Below, piece after piece: positions 7,723 through 17,581 of a DNA stretch of 22,347 bases. Every line of letters starts with the position of its first letter. Position 1 is the first letter of the stretch. The notes beneath the pieces were generated by a model that was given only the letters and a program-made list of their open reading frames with translations, did not search any database and was not told where the DNA came from. A program made the translations under genes and the position numbers. Source of the DNA: Chloroflexota bacterium (GTDB lineage Bacteria; Chloroflexota; Dehalococcoidia; UBA2979); NCBI GenBank assembly GCA_947446155.1, contig CANFFZ010000024.1, positions 1 to 22,347 of the forward strand, given 5' to 3'.

Positions 7723-7728
7723 ATGCTA
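7723..7728 (-). promoter_or_regulatory. Possible -10 for the Lon-like protease operon
   Basis: TAGCAT on the minus strand, 43 bases before the protease ATG, lies in the 81-base gap after the DUF952 gene. There is no clear -35. The same hexamer lies upstream of the SDR gene. Weak. Confidence 0.22.
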
Positions 7729-7760
7729 CAGGAGGGGTGCGGGTGGAACCTCAGTGAGCC

Positions 7761-8096
7761 TCATTCGTCACGGGGCCCCACGAACCGCCCGTCCGCGCCC
7801 GGCGCGAACGGCATCACCTCCACGATGGCATCGAGGTTGAGCGGGCCGTAGATGTGCGGGAACACATCGCCGTCGGAGGGCTCGTCGCGCACTTCGGCGG
7901 TGACGCGGGCACGCTCGATACGCACGAGGGCGAGATGGACGTGGCCGGCGTAGTAGGCGTTCGCGACGGCTGCGACCTGCTCGGCGCGCGAGCAATAGAT
8001 GAAGCCCTCGGTCGTCAGCGTGTCGCCTCGATACTCGCCCGCGGCTTGGGCGGCGGCCCACGCCTTGACACTCATGATGTGGAAGATCGAGAGCAC
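7761..8096 (-). CDS. DUF952 family protein
   Basis: A 111-aa protein matching the DUF952 pattern: IFHIMSVKAWAAAQAAGEYR near the start, then TEGFIYCSRAEQV, a central beta stretch, and FPHIYGPLNLDAIVEVMPF. The biochemical role of the family is unknown; its fold is related to ADP-ribosyltransferase-like folds by some classifications, which I cannot test here. I chose the GTG at 8096 because it places IFHI at the N-terminus, as in the family, and because the GTG shares one base with the TAG of the MmgE/PrpD gene (TAGTG). The next ATG, seven codons in, would cut the conserved first strand. Coupling to MmgE/PrpD suggests co-expression. Confidence 0.85.
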   Translation of the reverse strand: MLSIFHIMSVKAWAAAQAAGEYRGDTLTTEGFIYCSRAEQVAAVANAYYAGHVHLALVRIERARVTAEVRDEPSDGDVFPHIYGPLNLDAIVEVMPFAPGADGRFVGPRDE

Positions 8097-9460
8097 TAGC
8101 GGGCGGGCACCGTCTGCCGAGTGAGACGTACGATCTCGTCGGCGGTGGGGGCGCCTTCGAGGATGCGCGAGGCGACCTCGGCGGCATGGCCGGCGAGCAG
8201 GGTGTCCGTGAGCGCGATGAACTTCTCGGCGATGTCGCGCTCGGTGATGCCGCTCTCCGGGTCGCCGGCGGGGTGGTCCACGCGCTCCTCGATGCGCTCG
8301 CCGTTGCGCAGCGTGAGCGCGACGACGGCGGGCCACGCCGAGGGGTACAGGGCATCGAGGGTGGTGTCCGGCGCGAAGCCGATGCGGTCGGCGAGCGCGA
8401 GGGTCTTCGTGTCGGCGATCGCCTCGTCCGTGAACCGCTGCGGGGCGAGGTCGCCGTGACGCAGCGCGGCGGCGACGCAGAACGGCAGCGAGAACTTCGC
8501 GGCGTATGGCGTCGTCGGCTCCATGCCTTCGAGGAGTCCAAGCGCCTGCGTGTAGATGCGCACGTCCACGCGCTCGATGTCGTCGATGGCGAACTCGCGG
8601 CGGCGCCGGATCGCGAGTGCGCCGTCCACCGCCGAGTGAGTGTGGCGGCACGAGGCATGCACCTTGAACGAGACGGTCTCGATGCGCCAGCGGGCCATGC
8701 CATCGGCCGCGAGTCCGTGCGTGATGCGGTCCGGCTCGGGCGCCTGCGACATCGCGGCGAGTAGCCCCTTCGGGCCCTCGAGGATGCGGGTGGCGGCGGT
8801 GAACCCGCGTGCGCCGAGCAACGCCGCCAGCACGCCGTCGTGCGCAGCCTTGCCCGGGTGGAGTTGCTTCGACATTGCGCCATCGGCGAGGAACTCCCAG
8901 AGGCCCGCCGCCATCGTCCCCGCGGAGCCGAGCGCTCGCAGGGTTGCTTCGGCATCGAGGCCAGCGAGACGGGCGGCGGCCGCTGCCGCACCAATCACGC
9001 CGGCGGTGCTCGTCGTGTGCCAGTACTCGTAGTGGGTGGTGCCGAGGGCTTCGCCGATGCGGATGCTCGCCTCGTAGCCGATCGCGATCGCGTCGAGCAG
9101 TGCGTCGCCCGTGGAGCCCTCGCGCTCCGCGACGGCGAGAGCGGCGGCGACGATCGGCGCGCCGGGGTGGGAGATCGACTCGCGGTCGAGGTCGTCCATC
9201 TCGAGGACATGCGCGGCGGCGGCGTTCGCGAGCGCCGCCAGCGGCGCCGAGGTGCGTTCGCCCGTCGCGAGGATGGTGGCCTGCGGGTGCCCGCCGAGGT
9301 CACGCACGACATCGCGCACGATCGTCGGCGGCAGCAGGTCCCCGCCACCGAGCGCCGAGCCCAGCCAGTCGAGGAGGTAGCGCCGCGTCACACGTCGTGT
9401 TGCCTCCGGCACGCTCGCCGTCGCAATCCACCGTGCGAGTGTCGCCGTCTCGTTAGCCAT
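8096..9460 (-). CDS. MmgE/PrpD family protein
   Basis: A 454-aa member of the family that includes 2-methylcitrate dehydratase and cis-aconitate decarboxylase, at the expected length. Signatures in order are EMDDLDRESISHPGAP (87-102), YWHTTSTAG (146-154), SKQLHPGKAAHDGVLAALLG (197-216), FKVHASCRHTH (265-275) and a late DHPAGDPE. The His and Lys residues in these stretches (H98, H148, K204, H275) are the likely active-site set, by analogy with the family. Without prpB or prpC beside it, a methylcitrate role is unproven; many paralogs act on other hydroxy acids. GAGGAGG six bases before the ATG at 9460 decides the start. A TAGAAT -10-like element lies 25 bases upstream. Confidence 0.9.
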   Translation of the reverse strand: MANETATLARWIATASVPEATRRVTRRYLLDWLGSALGGGDLLPPTIVRDVVRDLGGHPQATILATGERTSAPLAALANAAAAHVLEMDDLDRESISHPGAPIVAAALAVAEREGSTGDALLDAIAIGYEASIRIGEALGTTHYEYWHTTSTAGVIGAAAAAARLAGLDAEATLRALGSAGTMAAGLWEFLADGAMSKQLHPGKAAHDGVLAALLGARGFTAATRILEGPKGLLAAMSQAPEPDRITHGLAADGMARWRIETVSFKVHASCRHTHSAVDGALAIRRRREFAIDDIERVDVRIYTQALGLLEGMEPTTPYAAKFSLPFCVAAALRHGDLAPQRFTDEAIADTKTLALADRIGFAPDTTLDALYPSAWPAVVALTLRNGERIEERVDHPAGDPESGITERDIAEKFIALTDTLLAGHAAEVASRILEGAPTADEIVRLTRQTVPAR

Positions 9461-9485
9461 CGGGAGCCTCCTCGCGGACGCCTCG

Positions 9486-9491
9486 ATTCTA
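9486..9491 (-). promoter_or_regulatory. -10-like element for MmgE/PrpD
   Basis: TAGAAT on the minus strand is 25 bases before the ATG at 9460, in the 72-base gap after the quinone oxidoreductase. No convincing -35 is seen. Confidence 0.4.
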
Positions 9492-9532
9492 CGCATGGCA
9501 CGGCTGCGGCAGGCGGGGCAGATTCAGAAGGG

Positions 9533-10522
9533 CTAGTCCTCGATCGTGAGGACGATCTTGCCGAAGTTCGCGTTGGACTCCATCAACTTGTGCGCCTCGC
9601 CCACCTGGTCGAGGGGGAACGCGACGTCCACGACGGGGACGAGGGTCTCGTTGGCGAAGAGCGGGAGCACGCGGTTCACGAAGGCCTGTACCAGCGTCGC
9701 CTTCTCCTCGAGCGGGCGGGCGCGGAGCAGTGTGCCGCGCACGCTCGCGCGCTTCTGCGAGAGCGCGCCGATGTTCATCTTCTCGACCGTGCCGCCGCCC
9801 ATCGAGCCGACGATGACCATGCGGCCCTTGAGTGCGAGCGACGCGATGTTCTGGTCCCAGTACGGCGCACCGATCACGTCGAGGATGACGTCCACGCCTC
9901 GGCTGCTCGTGCGCTCCCTGATCACCGCGGCGAAGTCCTGGCTGTGGTACTCGATGCCGACATCGAGGCCGAGCGCGGCCGCCTTCTCGAGTTTCTCCTG
10001 CGAGCCGGCCGTCCCGAAGACGCGGCAGCCCTGCGCGGATGCCAACTGGATGGCAGCGGTGCCGACGCCCGAGCCCGCGGCGTGGATCAGGACGGACTCG
10101 CCCATCTTCAGTTCGCACTGGAGGAACAGCGCGTCGTATGCCGTCAGGAACACCTCGGGGATACTCGCCGCCTGCTCGAACGACAGGTTCGGCGGCACGG
10201 GCATCAGCATCCGCTCGTGGACGGCGATCCGCGAGGCGTAGCCCATGCCGCCGAGCAGCGCCATGACGCGGTCGCCGACCTTCCAGCCCACGACCCGCTC
10301 GCCGACCTCGGCGATCACGCCAGCCATCTCCAGGCCGGGGATGTCGTTGCGGGTGCCCGGAGGCCCGTTGTAGCGCCCGCGACGCTGGAGGAGGTCAGCG
10401 CGGTTCAGCGCGCTCGCCTTCACCGCGACGAGGACTTCTTCCGGCCCGATCACGGGATCCGGGACCTCGAGGATGTCGAAGGCGTCCACCTGCTCCGGCC
10501 GCACGACTACTGCTGCGCGCAT
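9533..10522 (-). CDS. NAD(P)H:quinone oxidoreductase, zinc-independent MDR family (PIG3-like)
   Basis: A 329-aa medium-chain dehydrogenase/reductase. The N-terminal GroES-like domain has KASALNRADLLQRRGRYNGP (35-54) and IPGLEMAG. The PIG3-type IPEVFLTAYDALF lies at 121-133. The Rossmann domain carries HAAGSGVGTAAIQLA (147-161). The Cys/His zinc ligands of alcohol dehydrogenases are absent. The family reduces quinones or enones with NADPH in the cytoplasm. The ATG follows GAGGG at five bases. It is 39 bases downstream of the small membrane-protein gene and 72 bases upstream of the MmgE/PrpD gene. Confidence 0.92.
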   Translation of the reverse strand: MRAAVVVRPEQVDAFDILEVPDPVIGPEEVLVAVKASALNRADLLQRRGRYNGPPGTRNDIPGLEMAGVIAEVGERVVGWKVGDRVMALLGGMGYASRIAVHERMLMPVPPNLSFEQAASIPEVFLTAYDALFLQCELKMGESVLIHAAGSGVGTAAIQLASAQGCRVFGTAGSQEKLEKAAALGLDVGIEYHSQDFAAVIRERTSSRGVDVILDVIGAPYWDQNIASLALKGRMVIVGSMGGGTVEKMNIGALSQKRASVRGTLLRARPLEEKATLVQAFVNRVLPLFANETLVPVVDVAFPLDQVGEAHKLMESNANFGKIVLTIED

Positions 10523-10561
10523 GACTGCCCTCGTCTCTGATCGGGTGACGTACTTCGGTGG

Positions 10562-10882
10562 TTAGCGCTTGCGAGGGCCACCGCGCGGGCGGCGCTGCTG
10601 GCGGCGACGTGCGACGTGACTCGGGCGCTCCGTCGTCGCCTCGAGCACCGGCGTTTCGCGCGGCGGCGGCGCCTTCGGGCCGAAGCGACCGAGGATGGCG
10701 TGTGTCATCCGGTCGCTCACGCGGATCGCGAGTCCGAGCATCGCGAACGAGACGAGGCCCGTGAGCAACAACTCCTGGTTGGAGATGCCCTCTTGCCTCG
10801 ACGAGATGAACGCGAGGACGACGGCACCCGTTGCTGCGAACGTAATGGTCGTTTTCCAAGACTGAGGCTTGTTCTGTCTCAT
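10562..10882 (-). CDS. Small two-helix membrane protein with basic tail
   Basis: A 106-aa protein I do not recognise. Two hydrophobic segments (about residues 11-27, TTITFAATGAVVLAFIS, and 38-53, LLLTGLVSFAMLGLAI) flank a short polar loop, suggesting a hairpin in the inner membrane. The C-terminal third is Pro/Arg-rich and ends in RRRQQRRPRGGPRKR, which should stay in the cytoplasm and could contact nucleic acid or phospholipid. The ATG follows an AGG at eight bases. A TAGGAT hexamer ends six bases before the ATG, so a near-leaderless message is also possible. The amino-acid composition supports a real gene. Confidence 0.72.
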   Translation of the reverse strand: MRQNKPQSWKTTITFAATGAVVLAFISSRQEGISNQELLLTGLVSFAMLGLAIRVSDRMTHAILGRFGPKAPPPRETPVLEATTERPSHVARRRQQRRPRGGPRKR

Positions 10883-10888
10883 GCCCGC

Positions 10889-10894
10889 ATCCTA
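10889..10894 (-). promoter_or_regulatory. -10-like element next to the membrane-protein start
   Basis: TAGGAT on the minus strand ends six bases before the ATG at 10882. This is the geometry expected for a leaderless transcript, though its AGG could equally act as a ribosome site. Confidence 0.3.
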
Positions 10895-10924
10895 GGGGAC
10901 GAGCCCGCCGAGATCATGCGGCGC

Positions 10925-11539
10925 TCAGGCAAGCCGCTGACCGAGCCACACCGACAACCGCTCGATGAAGGCGTCACGCCGAGGGGCCTCGTCACCCACG
11001 AACGCGGCGATCAGCGCTTCCTTCACCGCCTGCGGGTCGTCGTCCTCGTCCACGTGGATGATTTCCTCGACGTCGGCGGCGATCTTGTGGTCGTCGCCGT
11101 GCCGGAAGCCCTCGTTCACCGGCATGCCGAGGTCCTTCGCCGCCAGCGGCCACGTGGCGTCGACGGTGAACCACTCGTCGCGGAAGGCGTCGAGTTGCAC
11201 ACGCAGGAAGGTGTGTACGTCCGGCACGGGCGCACGCCGCACCTCGTCGAGCAGGTCGGGCGGCAGCCAAGGACTGTTCTCCTCGGTGAAGTGGTGCGTC
11301 GCGTGGATGAGCATCACGCCCGCGCCCAACTCCTCGAGCACCTGCGCGAGCAGGTAGTGCTTCCCCGAGCACGTCCCGCGCCACTCCTCGATCACCGTCT
11401 CCGGCCGTCGGTCCGAGGCGCGCTGGTACGGCAAGTCCCGCACGATCCGCACCGCCTCCCCCACGCTGAGGTTCACCGACGCGTCGAGGACGCCTCGCTG
11501 GATCGCCGCAGCACGGAGTTGGGCGGCGAGGTGGGGCAC
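10925..11539 (-). CDS. Transglutaminase-like (papain-fold) protein
   Basis: A 204-aa protein with the Cys-His-Asp order of transglutaminase-like enzymes: C57 in WRGTCSGKHYLLAQVL, H109 in VPDVHTFLRVQL and D127 in EWFTVDATWP. GTCSGKH followed by a helix, and WFTVDATWP on a strand, match the family core. These folds act as peptidases, amidases or acyltransferases; which applies here is unknown. No signal peptide is present, so it is likely cytosolic. The GTG start shares one base with the DinB-like gene's TAG (TAGTG), and it lies in the citrate synthase operon. The assignment rests on three motifs and is moderately sure. Confidence 0.72.
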   Translation of the reverse strand: MPHLAAQLRAAAIQRGVLDASVNLSVGEAVRIVRDLPYQRASDRRPETVIEEWRGTCSGKHYLLAQVLEELGAGVMLIHATHHFTEENSPWLPPDLLDEVRRAPVPDVHTFLRVQLDAFRDEWFTVDATWPLAAKDLGMPVNEGFRHGDDHKIAADVEEIIHVDEDDDPQAVKEALIAAFVGDEAPRRDAFIERLSVWLGQRLA

Positions 11540-12039
11540 TAGAACATCCCGAAGGCGCCTCGCCCCGTGTTGGGGACGAGGGCGAGCGTGCCGGCGATCT
11601 GCTGCACGTGGATCAGGTCGTGGTAGGCGACGTGGTTCAGCAGTTCCGCGATCGTGATCGGGCCGGCGACCGAGTGCTGGCCGGGGCGTCCGAGGTCTGA
11701 CGCGGTGAGTGCGCGGAACGTGGCGGCCTCGACGGCGCGGACACGATCGAATTCGTCGAGCAGCCAGGTGAGCGGGCGCTGGCGGAGGCCGGAGGCCTCG
11801 AGGCCGGCGACTTCCGGTTCGTCGAGGATGATCGGGTTCGCCTCGGCGAGCATCTTGTGGACGCGGGTGCGCTGCGACGGCCAGCGGTCGAGCAGGTGGG
11901 CGACGATGTCGCGCGCTGACCAGCCCTCGCCGTTACGCGCCTCGATGATCGCGTCGGGCAGGCTGGCCGTGAGCGCACGGAGCACGGTGGGTGTGCTCGC
12001 GATGACCTCGAGGGTGCCGGGTTCGAGGGTGGTGGGCAT
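11539..12039 (-). CDS. DinB-like / mycothiol-dependent maleylpyruvate isomerase-like protein
   Basis: A 166-aa four-helix-bundle candidate. GWSARDIVAHLLDRWPSQRT (39-58) supplies H48. LLNHVAYHDLIHVQQIAGTL (133-152) supplies H140 and H144. The three histidines form the metal site of the DinB superfamily. Members include thiol-dependent S-transferases and hydrolases; the substrate here is unknown. The ATG at 12039 has AGG seven bases upstream and follows the citrate synthase stop by eight bases, so the longer upstream frame is not used. Its stop overlaps the transglutaminase-like gene by one base. Confidence 0.82.
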   Translation of the reverse strand: MPTTLEPGTLEVIASTPTVLRALTASLPDAIIEARNGEGWSARDIVAHLLDRWPSQRTRVHKMLAEANPIILDEPEVAGLEASGLRQRPLTWLLDEFDRVRAVEAATFRALTASDLGRPGQHSVAGPITIAELLNHVAYHDLIHVQQIAGTLALVPNTGRGAFGMF

Positions 12040-12047
12040 CGAAATGC

Positions 12048-13196
12048 CTACGCCCGCTCGCTCGGCGCGATGTATTCGCGCGGTTCGGGGCCGGTGTAGA
12101 GGGTGAGCGGACGGATGAGGATGTTGTTCGCTGTCTGCTCCACGACGGAGACGCACCAGCCGGGGGTGCGACCGACGGCGAAGATGGGGACGAAGAGGTC
12201 CGCCGGGATGCCGTGGAGGTAGTAGACGACGCCCGCGTAGAAGTCGACGTTTACGTTCACACCGAGGCGTGCGTATGGCTTCATCGCGGCGACGACGGCC
12301 TCGAGGATGGCGTACCACTTGGGCTGGCCCATCTCCTCGGAGAGACGGCGGACGCCCTCGCGCATGTGGCGTGCCCTCGGGTCTTCCGTGCGGTAGACGC
12401 GGTGGCCGAAGCCCATGATCGCCTCGCGATTGGCGCGTTTCGCCTTCACCCAGGCAGCGGCGTTCTGCGGCTTCGCGATCTCCATCGCCATCCGCATCAC
12501 GTCCTCGGCGGCCCCGCCGTGCGCGGGGCCTGAGAGCGCGGCGACGGCGGCCGTGACCGCGGCGTGCAGGTTGGCCTCGGTCCCCGCGACCACGCGCGCC
12601 GTGAAGGACGAGGCGTTGGCGCCATGCTCGGCGTGCAGGATGAAGTCCGTGTCCATCAGCGCCGCGGCGTCCTCGGACGGAAGTTCACCCTTCACCATCC
12701 ACAGGAAGTTCGCGGCGTGACCGAGCGAGGGGTTCGGCGCGACGGGTTCGAGGCCCTGGCGGATGCGGTGGTGCGCCGCGACGAGCATCGACACCTGGCT
12801 CGTCAGGCGGACGGCCTTGCGCAGGTTCGCCTCGCGCGACTTGTCCTCGACCTCGGGGTCGGAGGCGCCGAGGGCGGAGACGGCGGTGCGCAGCACCTCC
12901 ATCGGATGCGCGTCCTTGATGGCGCGGATCACCTCGATCGCGGAGGCGGGCAGGGTGCGTGCGTCCCGGAGTTCGCGGTCGAACTTCGCGCGCTCGTCGG
13001 AGGTAGGGAGGTCGCCGTGGAAGAGGAGGTAGGCCGTCTCCTCGAAGGAGGAGCGCTCAGCGAGGTCATGGATTGAATAGCCGCGATACCGCAGTTCCCC
13101 CGTGCGCCCATCGATGAAGCAGACGTCACTCCGGTCGAAGTAGACGCCGTTGAGACCTCGATGGATCTGGATCTGCTCGTCGGTCGCGTCCGCCAT
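12048..13196 (-). CDS. gltA: Citrate synthase, short type
   Basis: A 382-aa citrate synthase that condenses oxaloacetate and acetyl-CoA at the entry of the TCA cycle. The catalytic residues are visible: H226 (SGPAHGGA), H265 (GFGHRVYR) and D318 (VNVDFYAG). HAEHGANASSF (188-198) and GRTPGWCVSVVEQ (342-354) are the usual substrate-pocket segments. The length and missing N-terminal extension match the shorter bacterial and archaeal form rather than the NADH-inhibited E. coli type. 2-Methylcitrate synthase activity cannot be excluded by sequence alone. The frame begins GTG-ATG; I take the ATG because the purine-rich GGAAGGGCGAGG lies just upstream. It heads the operon with the DinB-like and transglutaminase-like genes. 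The 183-base gap upstream shows only a -10-like hexamer. Confidence 0.94.
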   Translation of the reverse strand: MADATDEQIQIHRGLNGVYFDRSDVCFIDGRTGELRYRGYSIHDLAERSSFEETAYLLFHGDLPTSDERAKFDRELRDARTLPASAIEVIRAIKDAHPMEVLRTAVSALGASDPEVEDKSREANLRKAVRLTSQVSMLVAAHHRIRQGLEPVAPNPSLGHAANFLWMVKGELPSEDAAALMDTDFILHAEHGANASSFTARVVAGTEANLHAAVTAAVAALSGPAHGGAAEDVMRMAMEIAKPQNAAAWVKAKRANREAIMGFGHRVYRTEDPRARHMREGVRRLSEEMGQPKWYAILEAVVAAMKPYARLGVNVNVDFYAGVVYYLHGIPADLFVPIFAVGRTPGWCVSVVEQTANNILIRPLTLYTGPEPREYIAPSERA

Positions 13197-13221
13197 CACC
13201 CTCGCCCTTCCGCTGGGAGAG

Positions 13222-13227
13222 AGTCTA
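13222..13227 (-). promoter_or_regulatory. -10-like element for the citrate synthase operon
   Basis: TAGACT on the minus strand, 25 bases before the citrate synthase ATG. The same hexamer occurs before the M28-like and DUF983 genes. No clear -35. Confidence 0.42.
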
Positions 13228-13382
13228 GCGGGCAGCGCGCGGAGGCTCGCGGCTGGCTGCTCACCTAGCGGCGGGCTGTGGACGGCTCGTCACCCGTCGT
13301 TATGTGGCGCGGGGAAGGGCCGCCAGATCGCCGAACTGCCATCGGCCTCCTGGCATCAAGGAGCGTCCTCGCGTTGGTCAGG

Positions 13383-13997
13383 TCAAACTGGCCCGCGCAT
13401 GGTCCACTCCAGCGGCAGCGCAGCGAACCATATTACGTCGCAGCGCTCGCCCTGCCAGACGCCGTGTGAGCGCATCGTCCCCTCGTACACAAACCCCGCT
13501 CGGCGGGCCACCGCGACTGACTCTTCATTCCCCGCGACGATCGTCAAAAAGGCGCGAGTTGCACCAAGCTCGAACAACCAGCGCGTGAGGAGGATCACCG
13601 CCCGAGTCGCGTAACCGTGTCCTCTCGCGCTGGCTGCGAGCCAGTAACCGAACTGCGCCACGTCCGCTTTGGACCAGTCGTCGACACCACAGCAGCCGAC
13701 CAGGTCGCCCGACCTCGCGTCCATGATTGCGAATGCACAGCCAGATGGCGTCTCAGTCGTAGCAAACGCCCGCCAGCTCAGCGCGAATTCGTCGATGACG
13801 GCCTCAGCGCCCGTGATCGAGAGCGGCGGGGCCGGGTGTCCTAGCCGGTCGAGGACCCCGTTATAGCGTCGGATCGCTGGGTCGGCGCATGCTTCCACCA
13901 TGAACCCGGCGTCATCTCTCGACCAGGGTCGGAGCGTGACGACGTCGTCGGAAAGCGTCACGACCGGCTTGTCGGCATCGGCTTCGCGCACATCCAC
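13383..13997 (-). CDS. GNAT-family N-acetyltransferase (RimJ/RimL-like)
   Basis: A 204-aa acetyltransferase. The acetyl-CoA pyrophosphate loop is ARGHGYAT at 124-131, followed by the helix RAVILLTRWLFELGATRAFL. NEESVAVARRAGFVYEGTMR (157-176) is the family's C-terminal signature, as in ribosomal-protein acetyltransferases (RimJ/RimL type). The true acceptor, whether a protein N-terminus, amino acid or antibiotic, is unknown. The GTG at 13997 has GAGGAG six bases upstream, which decides the start. A TAAACT hexamer lies 24 bases upstream. It stands alone between the citrate synthase operon and the lipoproteins. Confidence 0.9.
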   Translation of the reverse strand: MDVREADADKPVVTLSDDVVTLRPWSRDDAGFMVEACADPAIRRYNGVLDRLGHPAPPLSITGAEAVIDEFALSWRAFATTETPSGCAFAIMDARSGDLVGCCGVDDWSKADVAQFGYWLAASARGHGYATRAVILLTRWLFELGATRAFLTIVAGNEESVAVARRAGFVYEGTMRSHGVWQGERCDVIWFAALPLEWTMRGPV

Positions 13998-14021
13998 AGA
14001 GGACTCCTCGACTGCTTGTTG

Positions 14022-14027
14022 AGTTTA
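14022..14027 (-). promoter_or_regulatory. -10-like element for the GNAT gene
   Basis: TAAACT on the minus strand, 24 bases before the GTG start. It fits the TANACT pattern seen upstream of other genes in this window. Confidence 0.4.
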
Positions 14028-14081
14028 GTCGGGCGTATTTCGGCGCACGTTCGCCCTCGACTGACAGGCGGGTCTCCCGGA

Positions 14082-14846
14082 CTAGCGCGGCGCGGCGAGG
14101 GCCTCTTCCAGCCGCTGCCGGGCGACCTCGACCAGGCGGTCGGGTGCCAGGACCGGCGTGGGCAAGCCGGTTCCAGCGCCGAAGGTGACCTCGACCACCG
14201 TCGAGAGCAGGCCATCGCGTGCGACGCCCACGGTCACCATGTGCTGGGTGATCGCCGAGCCTCCCTCGCCGAGTGTGACCGCGAGGATGTTCGCCGCTGA
14301 GCCCTCGGGCAGGCCCGACACGCTGCGCATGTCGCTGATCACGATCACGGCGCTCGGGAGGATGCCGCCCATGATCCGCTCAACCTCTGCCTTGACGCAC
14401 GCCTTGGTCTGCTCGCCGATTGGTTGGCGGAGCGCCTGGACGCTCTGGGCAGCGCCGTCGCCGGCACGGGCCACCATCGAAATGACCGAACCGAGGACGT
14501 TGTCCGAGGTCAGCGTGCGGACCACACCGTCACCGACTGTCGTCCCGCCGCCGCCCTCCAACGTTGGCGCCAGGCACGCCTCGATCATCGCCTGCGCGAG
14601 CTGTGACTGCTGGCCTCCCAGCACCGCGATTGCGAAACCATTGGACATGCCGACGTCGTGTGCCTTCCACGCGCCGGGAATGTCACCAGGCTGCAGCGCC
14701 GCCCTAGTCAGGAGCAGCTGGAGTTCCTCCCGCGTCAGCGAGGATGTGGCCTGACTGTCCCCAGTGTTTGAGGGGGGAGGTTGATCGTCGTCGGACTGCT
14801 TGGAGCAGGCGACAGTGATGGCGGTGAGGGCCATCAGGAGCAGCAT
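14082..14846 (-). CDS. Putative lipoprotein, paralog of its upstream neighbour; 5' end possibly interrupted
   Basis: A 254-aa exported protein of unknown function. A hydrophobic stretch leads to ITVAC, a near-lipobox with C14, then a Ser/Asp/Pro linker. The mature part has C91 and C150, 59 residues apart, exactly as in the neighbouring gene (C114 and C173), plus matching segments such as GDIPGAW against DLPPAPW. The annotated ATG has no ribosome site and gives a signal peptide without positive charges. An in-frame ATG at 14882 overlaps the upstream stop as TGATG and would add MLTTR, but a TAG at 14865-14867 follows at once. Skipping that stop would give a standard basic n-region. So the gene may carry a nonsense change or sequence error, or may restart at 14846. 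Confidence 0.72.
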   Translation of the reverse strand: MLLLMALTAITVACSKQSDDDQPPPSNTGDSQATSSLTREELQLLLTRAALQPGDIPGAWKAHDVGMSNGFAIAVLGGQQSQLAQAMIEACLAPTLEGGGGTTVGDGVVRTLTSDNVLGSVISMVARAGDGAAQSVQALRQPIGEQTKACVKAEVERIMGGILPSAVIVISDMRSVSGLPEGSAANILAVTLGEGGSAITQHMVTVGVARDGLLSTVVEVTFGAGTGLPTPVLAPDRLVEVARQRLEEALAAPR

Positions 14847-14881
14847 GATCGTGTGCGCGGAGCGCTAGCGTGTGGTGAGCA

Positions 14882-15795
14882 TCATTCGAGTCTTCCCACC
14901 GCTCCGTGACAAAGGTGGCCTCGGCCGCGCGGCCGGCATCGCAATAGCGCTGCGGTCTCGTCTTTGCTACGGGGTCCGATGGCCTCGCCGAGGCGCACCC
15001 CGCTCGCTGCAAGCAGGTCGAGCGGGCGTCCCGGCAGGAATGGCACCTCGTCGCGCGGGACGATGGCGACCTCCGCAGTCACCGAGACCAACGGGCCTGC
15101 CGCGATGGCGATCGAGACCATGCTGACGGTGAACACGCTGTCACCGCTGCTCACACGCGCCACGAACTGCGCACTCCCCACCCCCGGCGGCAGCCCCTCG
15201 GCACCGCCGTGGTCGAGGACGTCGATGCGCCCGCCGGGCAACTGCGTCGCCATCGCGGAGGCGAGCGCCTCGGAGAGGCAACGCGCTACCTCAGTCGTGT
15301 CGACAGCGGCCTGCCCGCGGTCGATCACCGCCTGAGCGTCCACCCCGGTGCGGAAGACACCGCTGACCAGCGTTGTCCCCTGGGCGGCGGTGGCGATGCT
15401 GAACACCCGCATCACGCCGACCGCGGATGGGTCCCCCGTGGGGAACGAGACGATGCAGCCCGACCCGAGGATCGGCAGCAGCCGCGTGCGGTCGCCGACG
15501 GCTGCGGCAGTCAACGCCGAGATGGCATCGCGCAAGCCCACCTCGGTCATCACCCATGGTGCTGGCGGAAGGTCGGTGCGCAGGACCAGCGACTTCGAGA
15601 GCACCGGCTCCAGTTGTGCCGTGGTCATGGTGCGCATCTGTTGAGGCGTGAGCGCGACCGGCGTCGCGGCGGGCGTGGCTGTCACCGCAGGTGTCGCGGT
15701 CGAGATGCCAGAAGGCGCCGCGGCCCTCGGCTCGTCCGCGCAGGCGATGAGGGCGAATGCGCAACCGAATGCGAGGACCGACGGGAACCCTCGCA

Positions 15796-15796
<1 letters not shown>
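14882..15796 (-). CDS. Putative lipoprotein with Ala/Thr/Pro linker, paralog of the next gene
   Basis: A 304-aa exported protein with a signal peptide ending in the lipobox LIAC (C19), then a linker rich in Ala, Thr and Pro (about 25-50), typical of surface-anchored proteins. The mature domain has C114 and C173, spaced as in the following gene, and is otherwise of no family I recognise. The last 28 or so residues, after GEAIGPR, have an odd Arg/Cys/His-rich composition. The paralog ends at the equivalent point (EEALAAPR). A one-base change in the CCCC before GTAG would bring a TAG into frame there, so the C-terminus may be a frameshift artefact. The GTG start shares one base with the acetyl-CoA synthetase stop (TAGTG), which implies co-transcription. 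Confidence 0.75.
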
Positions 15797-17544
<1,748 letters not shown>

Positions 17545-17581
17545 CGCGCGCCCCCTACCGTCCGCACCGCTCGCAGGCGGG

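Noticed and set aside
8840..10540. 566-aa open frame on plus
   Set aside because: It lies antisense to the MmgE/PrpD and quinone oxidoreductase genes, has shadow-type Arg/His/Gly-rich composition and shows no motif.
13200..13382. Possible small ORFs or RNA in the 183-base gap upstream of citrate synthase
   Set aside because: Short frames lack ribosome sites and no stable structure was evident; only the -10-like hexamer is supported.
14925..14936. GGCCGCGCGGCC palindrome
   Set aside because: Such GC palindromes are expected by chance at this base composition, and it sits in or beside coding sequence with no promoter context.
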